Source: Nitrospirales bacterium (GTDB lineage: Bacteria > Nitrospirota > Nitrospiria > Nitrospirales > UBA8639). Taken from it: a DNA stretch of 64,000 nucleotides. The notes below the pieces were generated by a model that saw only the letters and a program-made list of their open reading frames with translations, made no database searches and was not told the DNA's origin. The translations under genes and the position numbers were made by a program. The stretch is taken from NCBI GenBank assembly GCA_029261355.1, contig JAJDBM010000070.1:124001-188000 (forward strand), given 5' to 3'. Positions 43,339 through 53,048 of this stretch are shown here, one piece after another; the first letter of the stretch is position 1, and each line of letters opens with the position of its first letter.

Positions 43339-44886
43339 TTAAATGCCCCCTTTTAAACGGTCTAATCGCTCTTTTTTCAGTTCAATCCAAATGCTTTTCT
43401 CTTGAGTCACTTGAACTGCACCGGCTTTCATTCCTTTTGACTTCTTCACAAATTTACGAAAGGTATGAATCACTTCCCCTTTTCCGCTTTTTTTGAGATC
43501 ACTATAAAACAACGCCAATGTGGCGGCGTCCCGTAGCGTTTCATGAGGGACATCCGTAGCCTTTTCGAGTCGTATGATGACATGTGAGCCTGGGCATCCT
43601 CTGGCATGCAACCAGACGTCATGAGGTTTTGCGACTTTCAAGGTGAGAAAATCATTGTCTAGGGCACTTTTCCCGACAAAAATGCTGAGGCCGTCAGATG
43701 ATTCAAACGTCCGATAATGCTTACTCTGTGGATGAGCCTTTCCTTTTGGTTCTCCTGTCGAAAAACCTTTGATATTCTGAAGAGCCTTCTGTGTTGTTCT
43801 ATTCGTTTTGTATGTTCCTTTTTCCCTCTGAGGAGAGGGGCGGGTGAGGGAAGTTGGATGAACTTTGAGCTGTGAAATTTCAGATCCGGGCACCTCAACT
43901 AATTCATCAAGCTCTTCATTCTCAAGTTTCCCCAATTCTTCCTTGAATGATTCAATTTCTTTCTTCGTTTTTTCTAGTCTTGGCTGTAGATGTTCCTGTG
44001 CTGATACAAATTTTCGATATTTCCGGAAATAGTCTTCCATATTCCACACTGGATCTTTTAAATCGTTGAGTGGAAGCGAGAGAGTCGGTAGTGCAGGATC
44101 ATAATAATCCACGACTTCAATGATAGTTTGTCGAGGTTTTAGAGTATGTAACTGGCTTTTTAATAATTCCCCGTATCGTTGATATTCACGATACTTCTCA
44201 GCTTTGCTCAAATCTACTTCAAGTGTTTGTTCACGTCTTGTCGCTTGCTTTAATGCTTTTCGAATCTGCGAGTTTCGTATCTTATACCATTCTAATCGCC
44301 GACTTGTTTCTAGCTTACCTTGAAACTTTTGCTCAAGTTCAATTGAAATAGGACACTTCGTTTGAACTGAAACATTTTTCTCCCTCAAGAGAGTGGGGAT
44401 AGGAGAGGTTGACGTGGTTGGCTTCCGAATAGAGGGTGGAATATAGGGCTCCCCAACCTCTGACCTGGAAGGCTTCAATGATCGCAGGATCGCTCGTTCT
44501 TCATTCAGCACAAATACATTTGATTGATTGCCGGTCAATGCTACGACCAATACATATTTTTTGATTGATTTATCAATAGTGATATAGACAATTCGATCAT
44601 CTGGTTCTTGTTGAATAGATTCAATGCGACCACCTTCAAGATGGGATCGTAAATACTGACAAAATCCGAAAGGAGCTTGTGGATTCTCAAACTTATTGGT
44701 TGCGAGATGTATTCTGGCTAATTGAGGTTCTGCAGAAATGAGGAGGGAAAATGATTCTCCAGGGACACGAATATCAAACGTTATTAAAAACGGTTGTGGC
44801 TGATGAATTTTTTGAAGCAAGCCGCCAGGGAGCATCGTCTTGATCTCTTCTACAACTTTCGTGCAATCAATGAGAGAAATACCCAT
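43339..44886 (-). CDS. NFACT-family RqcH/Rqc2-like ribosome quality-control protein
   Basis: From the ATG at 44886 the protein has 515 residues; a TTG 15 bases upstream is weaker. It has NFACT-N (about 1-170), a coiled-coil middle, and the NFACT-R domain near the end (HDVWLHARGCPGSHVIIR). The family recruits tRNA to stalled large subunits and adds alanine tails. At two places the product carries inserted peptides TSPIPTLLREKN and SLTRPSPQREKG, encoded by copies of a short repeat (44374-44409 and 43819-43850), both in frame. Confidence 0.92.
   Translation of the reverse strand: MGISLIDCTKVVEEIKTMLPGGLLQKIHQPQPFLITFDIRVPGESFSLLISAEPQLARIHLATNKFENPQAPFGFCQYLRSHLEGGRIESIQQEPDDRIVYITIDKSIKKYVLVVALTGNQSNVFVLNEERAILRSLKPSRSEVGEPYIPPSIRKPTTSTSPIPTLLREKNVSVQTKCPISIELEQKFQGKLETSRRLEWYKIRNSQIRKALKQATRREQTLEVDLSKAEKYREYQRYGELLKSQLHTLKPRQTIIEVVDYYDPALPTLSLPLNDLKDPVWNMEDYFRKYRKFVSAQEHLQPRLEKTKKEIESFKEELGKLENEELDELVEVPGSEISQLKVHPTSLTRPSPQREKGTYKTNRTTQKALQNIKGFSTGEPKGKAHPQSKHYRTFESSDGLSIFVGKSALDNDFLTLKVAKPHDVWLHARGCPGSHVIIRLEKATDVPHETLRDAATLALFYSDLKKSGKGEVIHTFRKFVKKSKGMKAGAVQVTQEKSIWIELKKERLDRLKGGI
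43819..43850. repeat. Short dispersed repeat within rqcH-like gene, copy 1
   Basis: TTTCCCTCTGAGGAGAGGGG and following cgggtgaggg form an inverted-repeat-rich unit. It encodes SLTRPSPQREKG on the minus strand. It is similar to a second copy 550 bases away in the same gene. Confidence 0.65.
44374..44409. repeat. Short dispersed repeat within rqcH-like gene, copy 2
   Basis: TTTTTCTCCCTCAAGAGAGT followed by ggggataggagagg aligns with the copy at 43819. It contributes TSPIPTLLREKN in frame. The pair suggests mobile palindromic units tolerated in linkers of the protein. Confidence 0.6.
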
Positions 44887-45456
44887 GTACTGTCTTAACA
44901 AGACATCGTACAGAGATCAATACGAAGAAAGTAATATGAGACAAAATGGTCATGCAGAGAACATGGATTGGATTATGCTAGAAACAAAAGATGAAAACCT
45001 ATGTCGATGTTCAGATTGGCATTGCGTTATATAAAAGACCGTTTGTGCAAGTCTTCTGTAAGTTCAACCTCAATATGATAGATGAAATGAGCCTTCCCTC
45101 TTTCGAGTGTGTGTGTCCATATTAGGTGGGTGCGCAATTATTGCCTATATTGTAAAGAGCCTCTTTCTTATTAGCAGAATCATGTGGAATTTGACTCAAT
45201 GAGTTGAATCGTTATCATTTCCGGGATAGTTGCTTGGGCCCTGGTTGTTACATGCTTGCGACTCTCAGGCAGGCCTGTTATCGTCAGTTCATTTCAAACC
45301 CTACCGTAGCTTTGGTACCTCCTTGAATGCATGTAAAGAGCACATGAACTCTGTTGTCAGACTTGTTTTTGTCTCTCGGTTATTACAGAAGATCATGTTG
45401 AGAGAGGACCACGATCTCCTCCATATTTCTCTTTGTTTGGAGAAAGGAAACGTCTC
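44887..45456. other. Intergenic region, no gene recognised
   Basis: About 570 AT-rich bases between the divergent NFACT and TauE-like genes. Plus-strand frames at 44840-45034 and 45230-45487 lack support. Divergent promoters must be here, but none is clear. Confidence 0.4.
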
Positions 45457-45816
45457 ATGGATATGTCCCTTGTTGCCATTGTTGTGAGTGGAGTTGTGGT
45501 TGGCCTCGGAGCTGCATTTACAGGCCTTGGTGGAGGTTTTTTAATGGTCCCGCTCCTTTTATTTTTCGGTTTTACAGCTCAGAAAGCCATTGGTACGTCC
45601 TTTCTCGGAATTGTTCTGATTGCCATGTCTGCCTTATTTGCTCAGTATAAGTTAGGCCATGTTGATTACAAGCTTGGCATATTATTAGGTGTGGGTGGAG
45701 TGATCGGTGCGCAACTAGGGACTCATCTTCTCGAGCACGTTTCAACTGATCAGTACAGAAAAATATTTGCTATTATTCTGATACTATTGTCAGTTTCTCT
45801 TTTTCTGAAAAAGTAG
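45457..45816 (+). CDS. Short TauE/SafE-family membrane protein (half-length)
   Basis: The ATG at 45457, eight bases after AAAGGA, gives 119 residues; a TTG further upstream is not used. It has four membrane helices and the family's first-half signature FTGLGGGFLMVPLLL followed by AIGTSFLGIVLIAMSA. Full TauE/SafE transporters are about 250 residues with two such halves, so this one must dimerise or be a half-sized form. Family members move sulfite, sulfonates or related anions. Substrate unknown here. Confidence 0.85.
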   Translation: MDMSLVAIVVSGVVVGLGAAFTGLGGGFLMVPLLLFFGFTAQKAIGTSFLGIVLIAMSALFAQYKLGHVDYKLGILLGVGGVIGAQLGTHLLEHVSTDQYRKIFAIILILLSVSLFLKK

Positions 45817-45828
45817 CAATCAGCAAAG

Positions 45829-46308
45829 ATGGTGAATATGCAAGATATTTGGAGAGTGGAGTTTTGGAAACCCTGCTATATTCTTATTATGTTGCTAGGG
45901 TGGTCTGGCTGTTATTCGTCGAGCATGGGGATATCCGAATCAATTGCTCAGTATTTCCAATCCTCAGGTCGAACATTGGTGAATCTTGATGAAATTGTCA
46001 CGATTCCGTGGGATCGGGTCTGCATCTTAGGTCCGTACTCAGATAATGCCGCCGCCACAGTCACCTTGGGCTTTCCTTGGGATGCTGAACACCAAACCAC
46101 GATAGTGACGAGTGATAGTATTGCGTTACTTCTTTTTGTTAAAGACATGAACGTGGTCGAGTTTGTTGAGCATCCACGAATTGATGGTGACTTTGCCAAT
46201 CTGTCAAGACAATGCATCCTCAGAGAGAAGGCCGTGTTCACGCATCAAACGAATCCGAAGAAAGGCTGGCCAGGTTTATTTCCCAAAGACGTTTCATCAG
46301 GTCGATAG
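45829..46308 (+). CDS. Putative lipoprotein of unknown function
   Basis: 159 residues. The signal peptide ends in LGWSGC (Cys28 by count), a plausible lipobox, so it is probably membrane-anchored. The mature part has DRVCILGPYSDN, then FVEHPRIDGDF and SRQCILREKAVF, a pattern I know only from uncharacterised lipoprotein-like proteins. It begins 13 bases after the TauE-like gene and ends 14 bases before ychJ, so the three are probably one transcript. No function assigned. Confidence 0.7.
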   Translation: MVNMQDIWRVEFWKPCYILIMLLGWSGCYSSSMGISESIAQYFQSSGRTLVNLDEIVTIPWDRVCILGPYSDNAAATVTLGFPWDAEHQTTIVTSDSIALLLFVKDMNVVEFVEHPRIDGDFANLSRQCILREKAVFTHQTNPKKGWPGLFPKDVSSGR

Positions 46309-46322
46309 AAAAGGAGTGAGCT

Positions 46323-46811
46323 ATGCAGTGTCCATGTAAGAGTGAGAAGAAGCTGAGTGAATGTTGTGGCCCAATTATTGATGGCCAACGGCAAGCAGAA
46401 ACAGCAGAACAACTGATGCGAGCCCGATATTCTGCCTATACACAAGTCAATATGGATTTTATTGAACAGACGCACGATCCTGAAACAAAAAGCCATATTG
46501 ATATGCAGTCAAGTCGTGAATGGGCAGAGTCCACCACATGGACGGGCTTGGAGATTATTGAGACGAAGGATGGAGGTGTTGGCGATGAAATTGGGACGGT
46601 CCTTTTTCAAGCGACATTTGAAACCGACGAAGGGGTTCAGCATCACCATGAATTGAGTCAATTTACGAAGCGAAATGGTCAATGGTTTTTTTCTGATGCC
46701 ATTGATCCGACGATTCGGACTGTTGTCCGAAGTGAGCCAAAAATTGGGCGCAATGATCCATGTTCCTGTGGAAGTGGAAAAAAATTCAAAAAATGTTGTG
46801 GTAACAAGTAA
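46323..46811 (+). CDS. ychJ: YchJ-family protein with N- and C-terminal SEC-C zinc motifs
   Basis: 162 residues. It opens with [17 protein letters not shown], an SEC-C-type zinc site, and closes with [20 protein letters not shown], the SEC-C motif also found at the C-terminus of SecA. Between them is the NTF2-like YchJ core ([24 protein letters not shown]). Its biochemical role is unknown. A GGAG site precedes the start. Confidence 0.94.
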   Translation: MQCPCKSEKKLSECCGPIIDGQRQAETAEQLMRARYSAYTQVNMDFIEQTHDPETKSHIDMQSSREWAESTTWTGLEIIETKDGGVGDEIGTVLFQATFETDEGVQHHHELSQFTKRNGQWFFSDAIDPTIRTVVRSEPKIGRNDPCSCGSGKKFKKCCGNK

Positions 46812-47520
46812 TGAAGCCGTAAGCAATATTTTCAAGTTAGGCTCAATATCCTTGAACGTTGTTGTGGATGTTGTGAGTTACGATCGCTTTCCTCAAAAAA
46901 AAACAATTATTCATTCGATATTGACGGACCATCTCTCTGGGTTAGACTATGTGGTAACCCGTAGATTCTTTCACGTGCCTATTCAGTTTAAGGCCAAATT
47001 TTTGTATCTGTTTAGATATAAGATGTATCATTTTAGATAATGATCATTTTGTATCTATTCTAGATTCTTGCGAAATGTTTAGTGTTCTAGAATTCTATTG
47101 AGAGAATACAGAGGGAACGTTTTTTGCTCACATAGTGCCTATAGCCGGTTCAACTAACTTTCGTACTTTCGAAGCGTTTGCTCTCGCGTAGAAAGTCTGT
47201 ATGGATAGGTGGAACATATTTGGATTCGCAATCGTCAATGGAGGCTGTGATGGAAAAAACTTTAGTCATCTCTCGCCAACTTCTCATTCATTCAACTCGT
47301 CGCGAAGATCCGCTTCCACTCATTCATTTTCGGTGTATGGGTTTTCGATTGTCTCGTCTGTTCCTTTGTATACGCAATTTAATGCAGCAGGAATATCGAT
47401 TGTGGTCTTGAATAAGTGAGCCTGAGTAAGAGACCAATTCTTCCAGTATTTGAGTCAGTACTGTTGGCAGAAAACTATACTGTACAGCTGGAAGGATGAC
47501 TGAATTGATAGGCGTAAAAA
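46812..47520. other. Intergenic region, no gene recognised
   Basis: About 700 AT-rich bases between convergent ychJ and the 130-residue gene. Frames at 46675-47040, 47178-47411 and 47201-47419 have neither ribosome-binding sites nor family features. No strong terminator is visible. Confidence 0.4.
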
Positions 47521-47913
47521 TTATGTGGTTCTGGCTTCACCTTGCCAGAGCATATCGTAGCCAAGTTCTTTGGTGTCGGAACACATTTTAGCCAATGTAG
47601 CAAATGTCTTATTGAATACCTCATCTGCATGAGACTTCTCATGTTCTTCAAATGATCGCCAATAGGTCACAATTACAATATGGTTGTCCACTGTTCGGCC
47701 TTCATTGAGCGTACCTGCTTCAGAGACAAAGCCTGAAAATTTAAATACTTGTCCGGCAAGAAATCCTCCCTTCTCACCACCGTAGGTTTCCTTCACCACC
47801 ATGCACATTTCCCCAACAGCGAGCTCCACCTCTTCAAAGGTGACGCCTGGCTTGAGCTGAACCGAATTAAACAGCATTTTTGCGCCAAAGGGAATGGTTA
47901 TTGGGCCAAACAT
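47521..47913 (-). CDS. Small conserved protein, probably a dimeric alpha/beta-barrel fold
   Basis: The start at MFGPITIPFGAKML is chosen because GGAGGA lies five bases before it; the longer frame to 48018 adds a Leu/Tyr-rich segment without a site. The protein is 130 residues, with strand-helix-strand order and repeated VTYWRSFEEHEKSH-type content, as in antibiotic-biosynthesis-monooxygenase-like ferredoxin folds. I do not recognise a characterised homologue. It is divergent from a zinc-ribbon gene about 100 bases away. Confidence 0.7.
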   Translation of the reverse strand: MFGPITIPFGAKMLFNSVQLKPGVTFEEVELAVGEMCMVVKETYGGEKGGFLAGQVFKFSGFVSEAGTLNEGRTVDNHIVIVTYWRSFEEHEKSHADEVFNKTFATLAKMCSDTKELGYDMLWQGEARTT

Positions 47914-48016
47914 CAGATCCTCCATCGTTGAGTAGAAAAAGTAGTAAATTTCTATTCTTAGCCTTAATAAAAAACTGGTATTAGCCGAAAAGAGATATAT
48001 GCCATGCGACACAACC

Positions 48017-48175
48017 ATGAGTCTTCCATTGTCAATTGGAAGTTATCCCATTACCTGTTCCGAATGCGGCACTGGAAATCTGAATGAATATTTCACATCT
48101 CATGTTTTAGAGCTTCATCTTTGTCGCCCTTGTTATAACTGCAGAGTGGAACAGGGGTTAGCCCAGGAAGAATAA
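48017..48175 (+). CDS. 52-residue zinc-ribbon protein
   Basis: A short frame from an ATG encodes 52 residues with two Cys pairs: CSEC near residue 14 and CRPC near residue 36, with an extra Cys at 42. The spacing suits a small zinc ribbon. It pairs with a similar 59-residue gene 140 bases downstream (CSEC and CEVC). The Shine-Dalgarno sequence is poor, so the call rests on the motif and on the existence of the second copy. Confidence 0.55.
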   Translation: MSLPLSIGSYPITCSECGTGNLNEYFTSHVLELHLCRPCYNCRVEQGLAQEE

Positions 48176-48316
48176 TGTTCTCTTGGATTTAAATCTCTTG
48201 ATTCTCACAAAATTTCATAAAACCTAGTAACCCCCGTTCTTTCTTAACATCTTAACTTTTCTCGTAAACTTACCGAAAGGTATAATAAGGAGTAGAAAGG
48301 AAGCACATCGACAACT

Positions 48317-48496
48317 ATGAAATATCGACCTGCACGTTGGATCCCTCCGGCTACGCCCAATAACATTCCAGTCGTCTGCTCAGAATGCGGCATTGAACAT
48401 TTTACCGTGTTTTATATTTTTCAAACTCTCGGCATTGCCCGGTGTGAAGTCTGTCTTCGTAAAAAGAATAAGCCCATTTTGGTACTGGAGTCATAA
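48317..48496 (+). CDS. 59-residue zinc-ribbon protein
   Basis: An ATG follows GAAAGGAAG by about 12 bases. The 59-residue product has CSEC near residue 22 and CEVC near residue 44, the same CSECG opening as the gene at 48017, and ends in a basic-then-hydrophobic tail. This is the layout of a small zinc ribbon. The partner, nucleic acid or protein, cannot be told. Confidence 0.6.
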   Translation: MKYRPARWIPPATPNNIPVVCSECGIEHFTVFYIFQTLGIARCEVCLRKKNKPILVLES

Positions 48497-48943
48497 TACC
48501 AGTCGCAGCGACCGGGATATTCTTGTATTCTATGGGAGCTTCGTCCGTATTTGATTGCGCTCTTGACGAAGGCCTCCGTTTTTCCTGTTTGAATAATTAT
48601 CGCAAATCCCTATACCCTCCAGCTAACCATACGGATTTTGAATTGAGTCTCAAATGTTATAAGCGTATGGAGTTAATATGCCTTTCAAGAAACTTTCGCT
48701 GCTTCCAATGTCTACAACATTCGATTAGTTGTATGTTTTCCTTTGGAACGTATTGGGTTTCTCGACAATTGAACCGGCATAAATGATGACGTCAAGGTGT
48801 GGTGAGATAGAGACGAAGCGCGAATAAGCCTCGCCATCATTTTCGATTATCGATAGAAGTGTGTGATGACAGGAGCTCTATGTTTAGAAATACACGAGCA
48901 GATAGAGGAGATTCGAATAGGGCCGCAAAGGGAAGAGGAGATG
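48497..48943. other. Intergenic region, no gene accepted
   Basis: About 450 bases. A plus-strand frame from a TTG at 48523 (87 residues, Cys-rich) has no ribosome-binding site. It might be a decayed relative of the zinc-ribbon genes, but I cannot support that. Confidence 0.35.
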
Positions 48944-49150
48944 TTAGTTTTCCAAATACAATCGCAGTGTATTTTCTTGTCCTAATGTGACATGTCCGAC
49001 CTTGGTATCGCCGCTGAGAGAACAGGTTCGTTTAATCGAAAGGACGACCGCGGGACTTTCATCATGGCGAAAGACAACATCGTCTAAGCGAATTTCAACA
49101 GCCTTATCTTCGTCTTCAGGGTCTAAGTATTCTGAATCGTAGATGGCCAC
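48944..49150 (-). CDS. Small acidic protein, unknown
   Basis: 68 residues from a GTG that follows AAGGAG by about seven bases, a convincing start. The product begins with an acidic stretch (YLDPEDEDKAVEIRLDD) and is mostly beta-strand by appearance. No family recognised. It is upstream of no obvious partner; the trp operon ends about 290 bases further on in the same direction. Confidence 0.55.
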   Translation of the reverse strand: MAIYDSEYLDPEDEDKAVEIRLDDVVFRHDESPAVVLSIKRTCSLSGDTKVGHVTLGQENTLRLYLEN

Positions 49151-49439
49151 GGTAGCTCCTTCGGTAACGGAATTTGTCTCATCAATTCATTGCTGGATGG
49201 TTTAATACTATTACAAGAGCTATGCCAAGACTTCAGATGAATGGATGAGGGCAATTTTCAGAAATAATGTAAGAAAAACAGTTGTTTAAATCAATTGGTC
49301 CAAGTAGGAATGAAGTGAGTGGGCTAGGAAGATTTACGTTATTGTAGGCAGATTTTAGCACATGGCTGATAGAGTTAAAGTTATCTGTGAAGTTCTTTGC
49401 AGGTAGGAGTATGTTAGAGGAGATGACAAAAGATATCGC

Positions 49440-50258
49440 TCAAGAAGTTCCATTTTTCAGCGATTTAACGAATCGCCCAATATTTTTCAGTGATTTCTCT
49501 CCGGAATAATATTGTTCGACATATCGAACGAGTGCGCTTCCAATAATGACGCCGTTTGCAAATTCTGAGACATCATGGGCTTGTTGAGGTGTTGAAATTC
49601 CAAAACCAACCGCCACTGGCTTTTTAGCCGATTTTTGTATTTTCTGAACGTTTTTCTTCACACTTGTCATATCCATGAGTTTCGCACCGGTAATGCCGGT
49701 AATCGAAACATAATAAATAAACCCTTTTGTACGTTTGATCACCTCCAGTTGTCGAGACGGTGTACTGGTTGGAGCTAAAAGAAAAATGGGTAGAGGACCG
49801 CCTGCATTTGATGAAGCCTGACATAAGGTATCTGACTCTTCAGGGGGCATATCTGGAACGATTACGCCATCGATCCCGACTTGAACGGCTTGGCTACAGA
49901 ACGTTTCTTCACCCATAGCCATAATAGAGTTGTAATAGGTCATGAGTATCAAGGGGATATTTGACTGCTCTCGAATTGTTTTAACCATCTTGAGAATGGC
50001 CGGCAACGTCGTGCCAGATTTCAATGCACGCTCTGCAGCTTTCTGAATGACGGGACCATCGGCGATAGGGTCAGAAAATGGGACGCCAAGTTCAATGATG
50101 TCAGCCCCTGCCTTCTCCAAAGTCAGAATCAATGACTGAGTAACCTCTAACGAAGGGTCCCCTGCCATGATATATGGAATTAAGGCGGCTTTTCCTTGGG
50201 TCTCAAGGTGTTGGAAGGTCAGTTGTATGCGATTGGATTTTTTCGCGGTTATTGTCAT
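49440..50258 (-). CDS. trpA: Tryptophan synthase alpha chain
   Basis: The start MTITAKKSNRIQ has CAGGA just upstream and avoids a long overlap with trpB; 272 residues. The catalytic Glu and Asp are in IIELGVPFSDPIADGPVIQ. VPDMPPEE and the phosphate-binding GFGIST are also present. It cleaves indole-3-glycerol phosphate to indole, which tunnels to TrpB. Last gene of the operon. Confidence 0.96.
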   Translation of the reverse strand: MTITAKKSNRIQLTFQHLETQGKAALIPYIMAGDPSLEVTQSLILTLEKAGADIIELGVPFSDPIADGPVIQKAAERALKSGTTLPAILKMVKTIREQSNIPLILMTYYNSIMAMGEETFCSQAVQVGIDGVIVPDMPPEESDTLCQASSNAGGPLPIFLLAPTSTPSRQLEVIKRTKGFIYYVSITGITGAKLMDMTSVKKNVQKIQKSAKKPVAVGFGISTPQQAHDVSEFANGVIIGSALVRYVEQYYSGEKSLKNIGRFVKSLKNGTS

Positions 50259-50286
50259 GAGTCCTGCATGTAAAAATAAGAGGAAG

Positions 50287-51480
50287 TTACAGTGGGATGC
50301 CGCGCATGCGGGCGATTTGTTGTACATCTTTGTCACCGCGGCCTGAAAGATTCATCACGATGATCTGGGTCTTTTTCATGGTCGGAGCAAGCTTGATAAC
50401 TTCTGCTACGGCATGAGCACTTTCTAAAGCTGGGATAATTCCCTCTTCTTGTGACAAGAAATCAAAGGCAGCTAAGGCTTCGTCATCGGTAGCCGACGTG
50501 AACTGAATACGACCCGTGTCATGATGCATACTATGTTCCGGACCAACGGCCGGGTAATCTAATCCGGCGGAAACTGAATGCGTCAAATTGACCTGTCCAT
50601 GTCGATCTTGAAGAAGGTAGGTCATCGTGCCATGCAACACTCCAGGCTTTCCGCCAGCGAATCGGGCGGCATGTTTGCCACTCGCTATGCCTTTTCCCCC
50701 AGCTTCCACTCCGATCATGTTGACCTTACTGTCTTTAATGAATGGGTAGAAGAGCCCAATACTGTTACTCCCGCCACCAACACAAGCTACTAATTTATTG
50801 GGTAGCTTCCCTTCGGCGGTAAGAATTTGCTTACGTGCTTCACGACCAATGACCGATTGAAAGTCCCGAATCATCATCGGGTAGGGGTGCGCGCCTAAGA
50901 CCGAACCCAAGAGGTAATGGGTGGATTTTACGTTGGTTGTCCAATCTCGCATCGCTTCACTAATGGCATCTTTTAAGGTACGGCTTCCGGCATTTACTCC
51001 TGTCACTTTTGCCCCTAGCAGGCGCATTCGAAAGACATTGAGAGCTTGGCGCTCCATATCTTCCGTCCCCATGTATATTTCCGCATCAAGGCCGAACATC
51101 GCCGAAACCGTTGCCACTGCCACGCCATGTTGTCCCGCACCTGTTTCTGCAATAATACGCTTTTTCTTCATTCGGCGTGTCAGCAACACCTGTCCGATCG
51201 TATTATTAATCTTATGGGCTCCGGTGTGACAGAGATCTTCTCGTTTGAGATAGATTTTAGCTCCGCCTAGTGTTTTGGTGAGGCGTTTGGCAAAATAGAG
51301 TGGGGTGGGGCGTCCCACATATTGCTTCAGGTAGTCGTGGAACTCTTGTTGAAATGCTCGATCTTTCCGAACTGTGAGATAGGCCTGTTCTAACTCAAGA
51401 ATGGCTGGCATTAAGGTCTCAGGGACGTATCGTCCACCATATTGACCAAAGCGTCCTTGCGCGTCTGGAATCATAACCAT
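50287..51480 (-). CDS. trpB: Tryptophan synthase beta chain
   Basis: 397 residues. The PLP lysine lies in HTGAHKINN, with the Gly-rich phosphate loop [24 protein letters not shown] opens the protein and LSGRGDKD closes it, as in TrpB1-type enzymes that work with TrpA. It joins indole and serine to form tryptophan. A 28-base gap separates it from trpA. Confidence 0.98.
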   Translation of the reverse strand: MVMIPDAQGRFGQYGGRYVPETLMPAILELEQAYLTVRKDRAFQQEFHDYLKQYVGRPTPLYFAKRLTKTLGGAKIYLKREDLCHTGAHKINNTIGQVLLTRRMKKKRIIAETGAGQHGVAVATVSAMFGLDAEIYMGTEDMERQALNVFRMRLLGAKVTGVNAGSRTLKDAISEAMRDWTTNVKSTHYLLGSVLGAHPYPMMIRDFQSVIGREARKQILTAEGKLPNKLVACVGGGSNSIGLFYPFIKDSKVNMIGVEAGGKGIASGKHAARFAGGKPGVLHGTMTYLLQDRHGQVNLTHSVSAGLDYPAVGPEHSMHHDTGRIQFTSATDDEALAAFDFLSQEEGIIPALESAHAVAEVIKLAPTMKKTQIIVMNLSGRGDKDVQQIARMRGIPL

Positions 51481-51538
51481 AAGAATTCTCGTCTACACAA
51501 TAGATGTCAGAAAAACCTGAGTATAACGATGGATGAGT

Positions 51539-52168
51539 TCAGGAGACAAGTTTCACAGCCTGAATAAAAGCCTGTACTTTGGTTGGATCTTTTTTCCCCG
51601 GGTGTGTTTCCACACCGCTACTGACATCCACGCCATAGGGTTGAACTTTGTGAATGGCTTCCTGGACATTTTCAGGAGTGAGGCCACCAGCTAACAAGAC
51701 TGGAGCGTCTTGTGCGGCTTCGGCAGCGACATCCCAATCAGCTACCTTTCCCGTTCCGCCATATTCAGACTCAGAAAAGGCGTCTAGGACAAATCCTCTC
51801 ACGCCGGCACGTCCTTTGTACTCAGCCAGAGAAAGAAAACTACTGCGATCACGTAATCGTATGGCCTTCAGAACCGGATAGCCTAGACTTTCACAGTAAG
51901 CTGGTGATTCTTCACCATGAAGCTGCGCGAGGGCCAATCCACATACATCCATGACATTTTGAACCATAGTTGAATCTTCATTCACAAAGACGCCAATGGG
52001 TAACACAAATGGGGGCAGTTGATTGACGATTGACTTGACGACTTGAATCTCAACGAAGCGTGGACTGTTGGGATATAAAATAAACCCTAAGGCATCAGCT
52101 CCCGCCTGTACGGCAAGTTCCGCATCTTCGATATTGGTAATGCCACAAATTTTAATTTTAGGAACCAT
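51539..52168 (-). CDS. trpF: Phosphoribosylanthranilate isomerase
   Basis: 209 residues. The catalytic Cys is in KICGIT at the N-terminus. The (beta/alpha)8 fold continues through ADALGFILYPNSPRF, and the C-terminal phosphate site is LLAGGLTPENV with VDVSSGVE. It converts phosphoribosylanthranilate to CdRP. It lies 58 bases from trpB, 31 from trpC. Confidence 0.96.
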   Translation of the reverse strand: MVPKIKICGITNIEDAELAVQAGADALGFILYPNSPRFVEIQVVKSIVNQLPPFVLPIGVFVNEDSTMVQNVMDVCGLALAQLHGEESPAYCESLGYPVLKAIRLRDRSSFLSLAEYKGRAGVRGFVLDAFSESEYGGTGKVADWDVAAEAAQDAPVLLAGGLTPENVQEAIHKVQPYGVDVSSGVETHPGKKDPTKVQAFIQAVKLVS

Positions 52169-52199
52169 ACAATCGTTTAATACTCAAAATATTGGGTGA

Positions 52200-53048
52200 T
52201 TATATCCAGCGGGTCGTCGATTCCGTCAGCTCAGGGTCGTCTGAAGGAGTGAAGAGCAGTCCTCGAATTTTCTCTTCGATGTTCGTGGCCTTAATTAACG
52301 ACTCTCCAATTAACATGGCTTTGGCACCCGCTTCTTGGATTCTTATCACATCATCGCGCTTATGAATCCCACTCTCACTGACGATCAATTTATCGTCAGG
52401 AATTCGTTTCGCTAACCGCTCGGTGATGCCGAGATCAGTTGAAAAAGTTTTGAGGTTACGATTATTGATTCCAATTAACTCTGCCTCTGGAACTCGCTCA
52501 AGGACGGTATCCAATTCTCGTTCATCATGCGTCTCAATGAGCACATCTAAATCTAACCCGTGAGCCACGCTATAGAGATCTTGCAGTTGAATACGGTCCA
52601 AGGCTGCGACGATCAGTAGTATGCAGTCGGCCCCATAGGCTCGAGCTTCATAAAATTGAATTTCCTCTAGCATAAATTCTTTATTAAGGGCGGGCAGACC
52701 GACGTGGTCTTTGACGAGAGCTAAGTAGTCCAAACATCCTTGAAAGTATTCTTGATCGGTTAGCACAGATAATGCCGAGGCTCCAGCCTCTTCATAGGTC
52801 TTCGCAATCTCTGCAGGCTCAAATTTATGTTTAAATTCTGCGCGCATGAGACCTTGGCTAGGTGATGCTTTTTTCACTTCGGCAATAAGAGCCGGTGAAC
52901 CTTCAGTTAAGCCTGCTTCAAGTGCATTGATAAATCCGAGTGGTGCTGAGCGATCGGCAATGCGTCCTTTAAGTTCGGCAAGATAGCCTCGACTCTTCTT
53001 CCGACGTAATTCAGACTTTTTATGTTCAAGAATGCGATCGAGGATCAT
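52200..53048 (-). CDS. trpC: Indole-3-glycerol phosphate synthase
   Basis: 282 residues. Typical stretches are ALIAEVKKASPSQG (catalytic Lys), LSVLTDQEYFQG, IGINNRNLKTF and VSESGI. It performs the ring closure giving indole-3-glycerol phosphate. The start overlaps the end of trpD by four bases. The C-terminal tail (about 15 residues) is a small extension. Confidence 0.97.
   Translation of the reverse strand: MILDRILEHKKSELRRKKSRGYLAELKGRIADRSAPLGFINALEAGLTEGSPALIAEVKKASPSQGLMRAEFKHKFEPAEIAKTYEEAGASALSVLTDQEYFQGCLDYLALVKDHVGLPALNKEFMLEEIQFYEARAYGADCILLIVAALDRIQLQDLYSVAHGLDLDVLIETHDERELDTVLERVPEAELIGINNRNLKTFSTDLGITERLAKRIPDDKLIVSESGIHKRDDVIRIQEAGAKAMLIGESLIKATNIEEKIRGLLFTPSDDPELTESTTRWI

Noticed and set aside
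47178-47419. Two overlapping plus-strand frames of 72-77 residues
   Set aside because: They overlap each other, have no ribosome-binding sites, and their compositions look random.
48523-48786. Cys-rich 87-residue frame as a third zinc-ribbon gene
   Set aside because: It starts with TTG without a ribosome-binding site, and its Cys spacing does not give two CxxC pairs.
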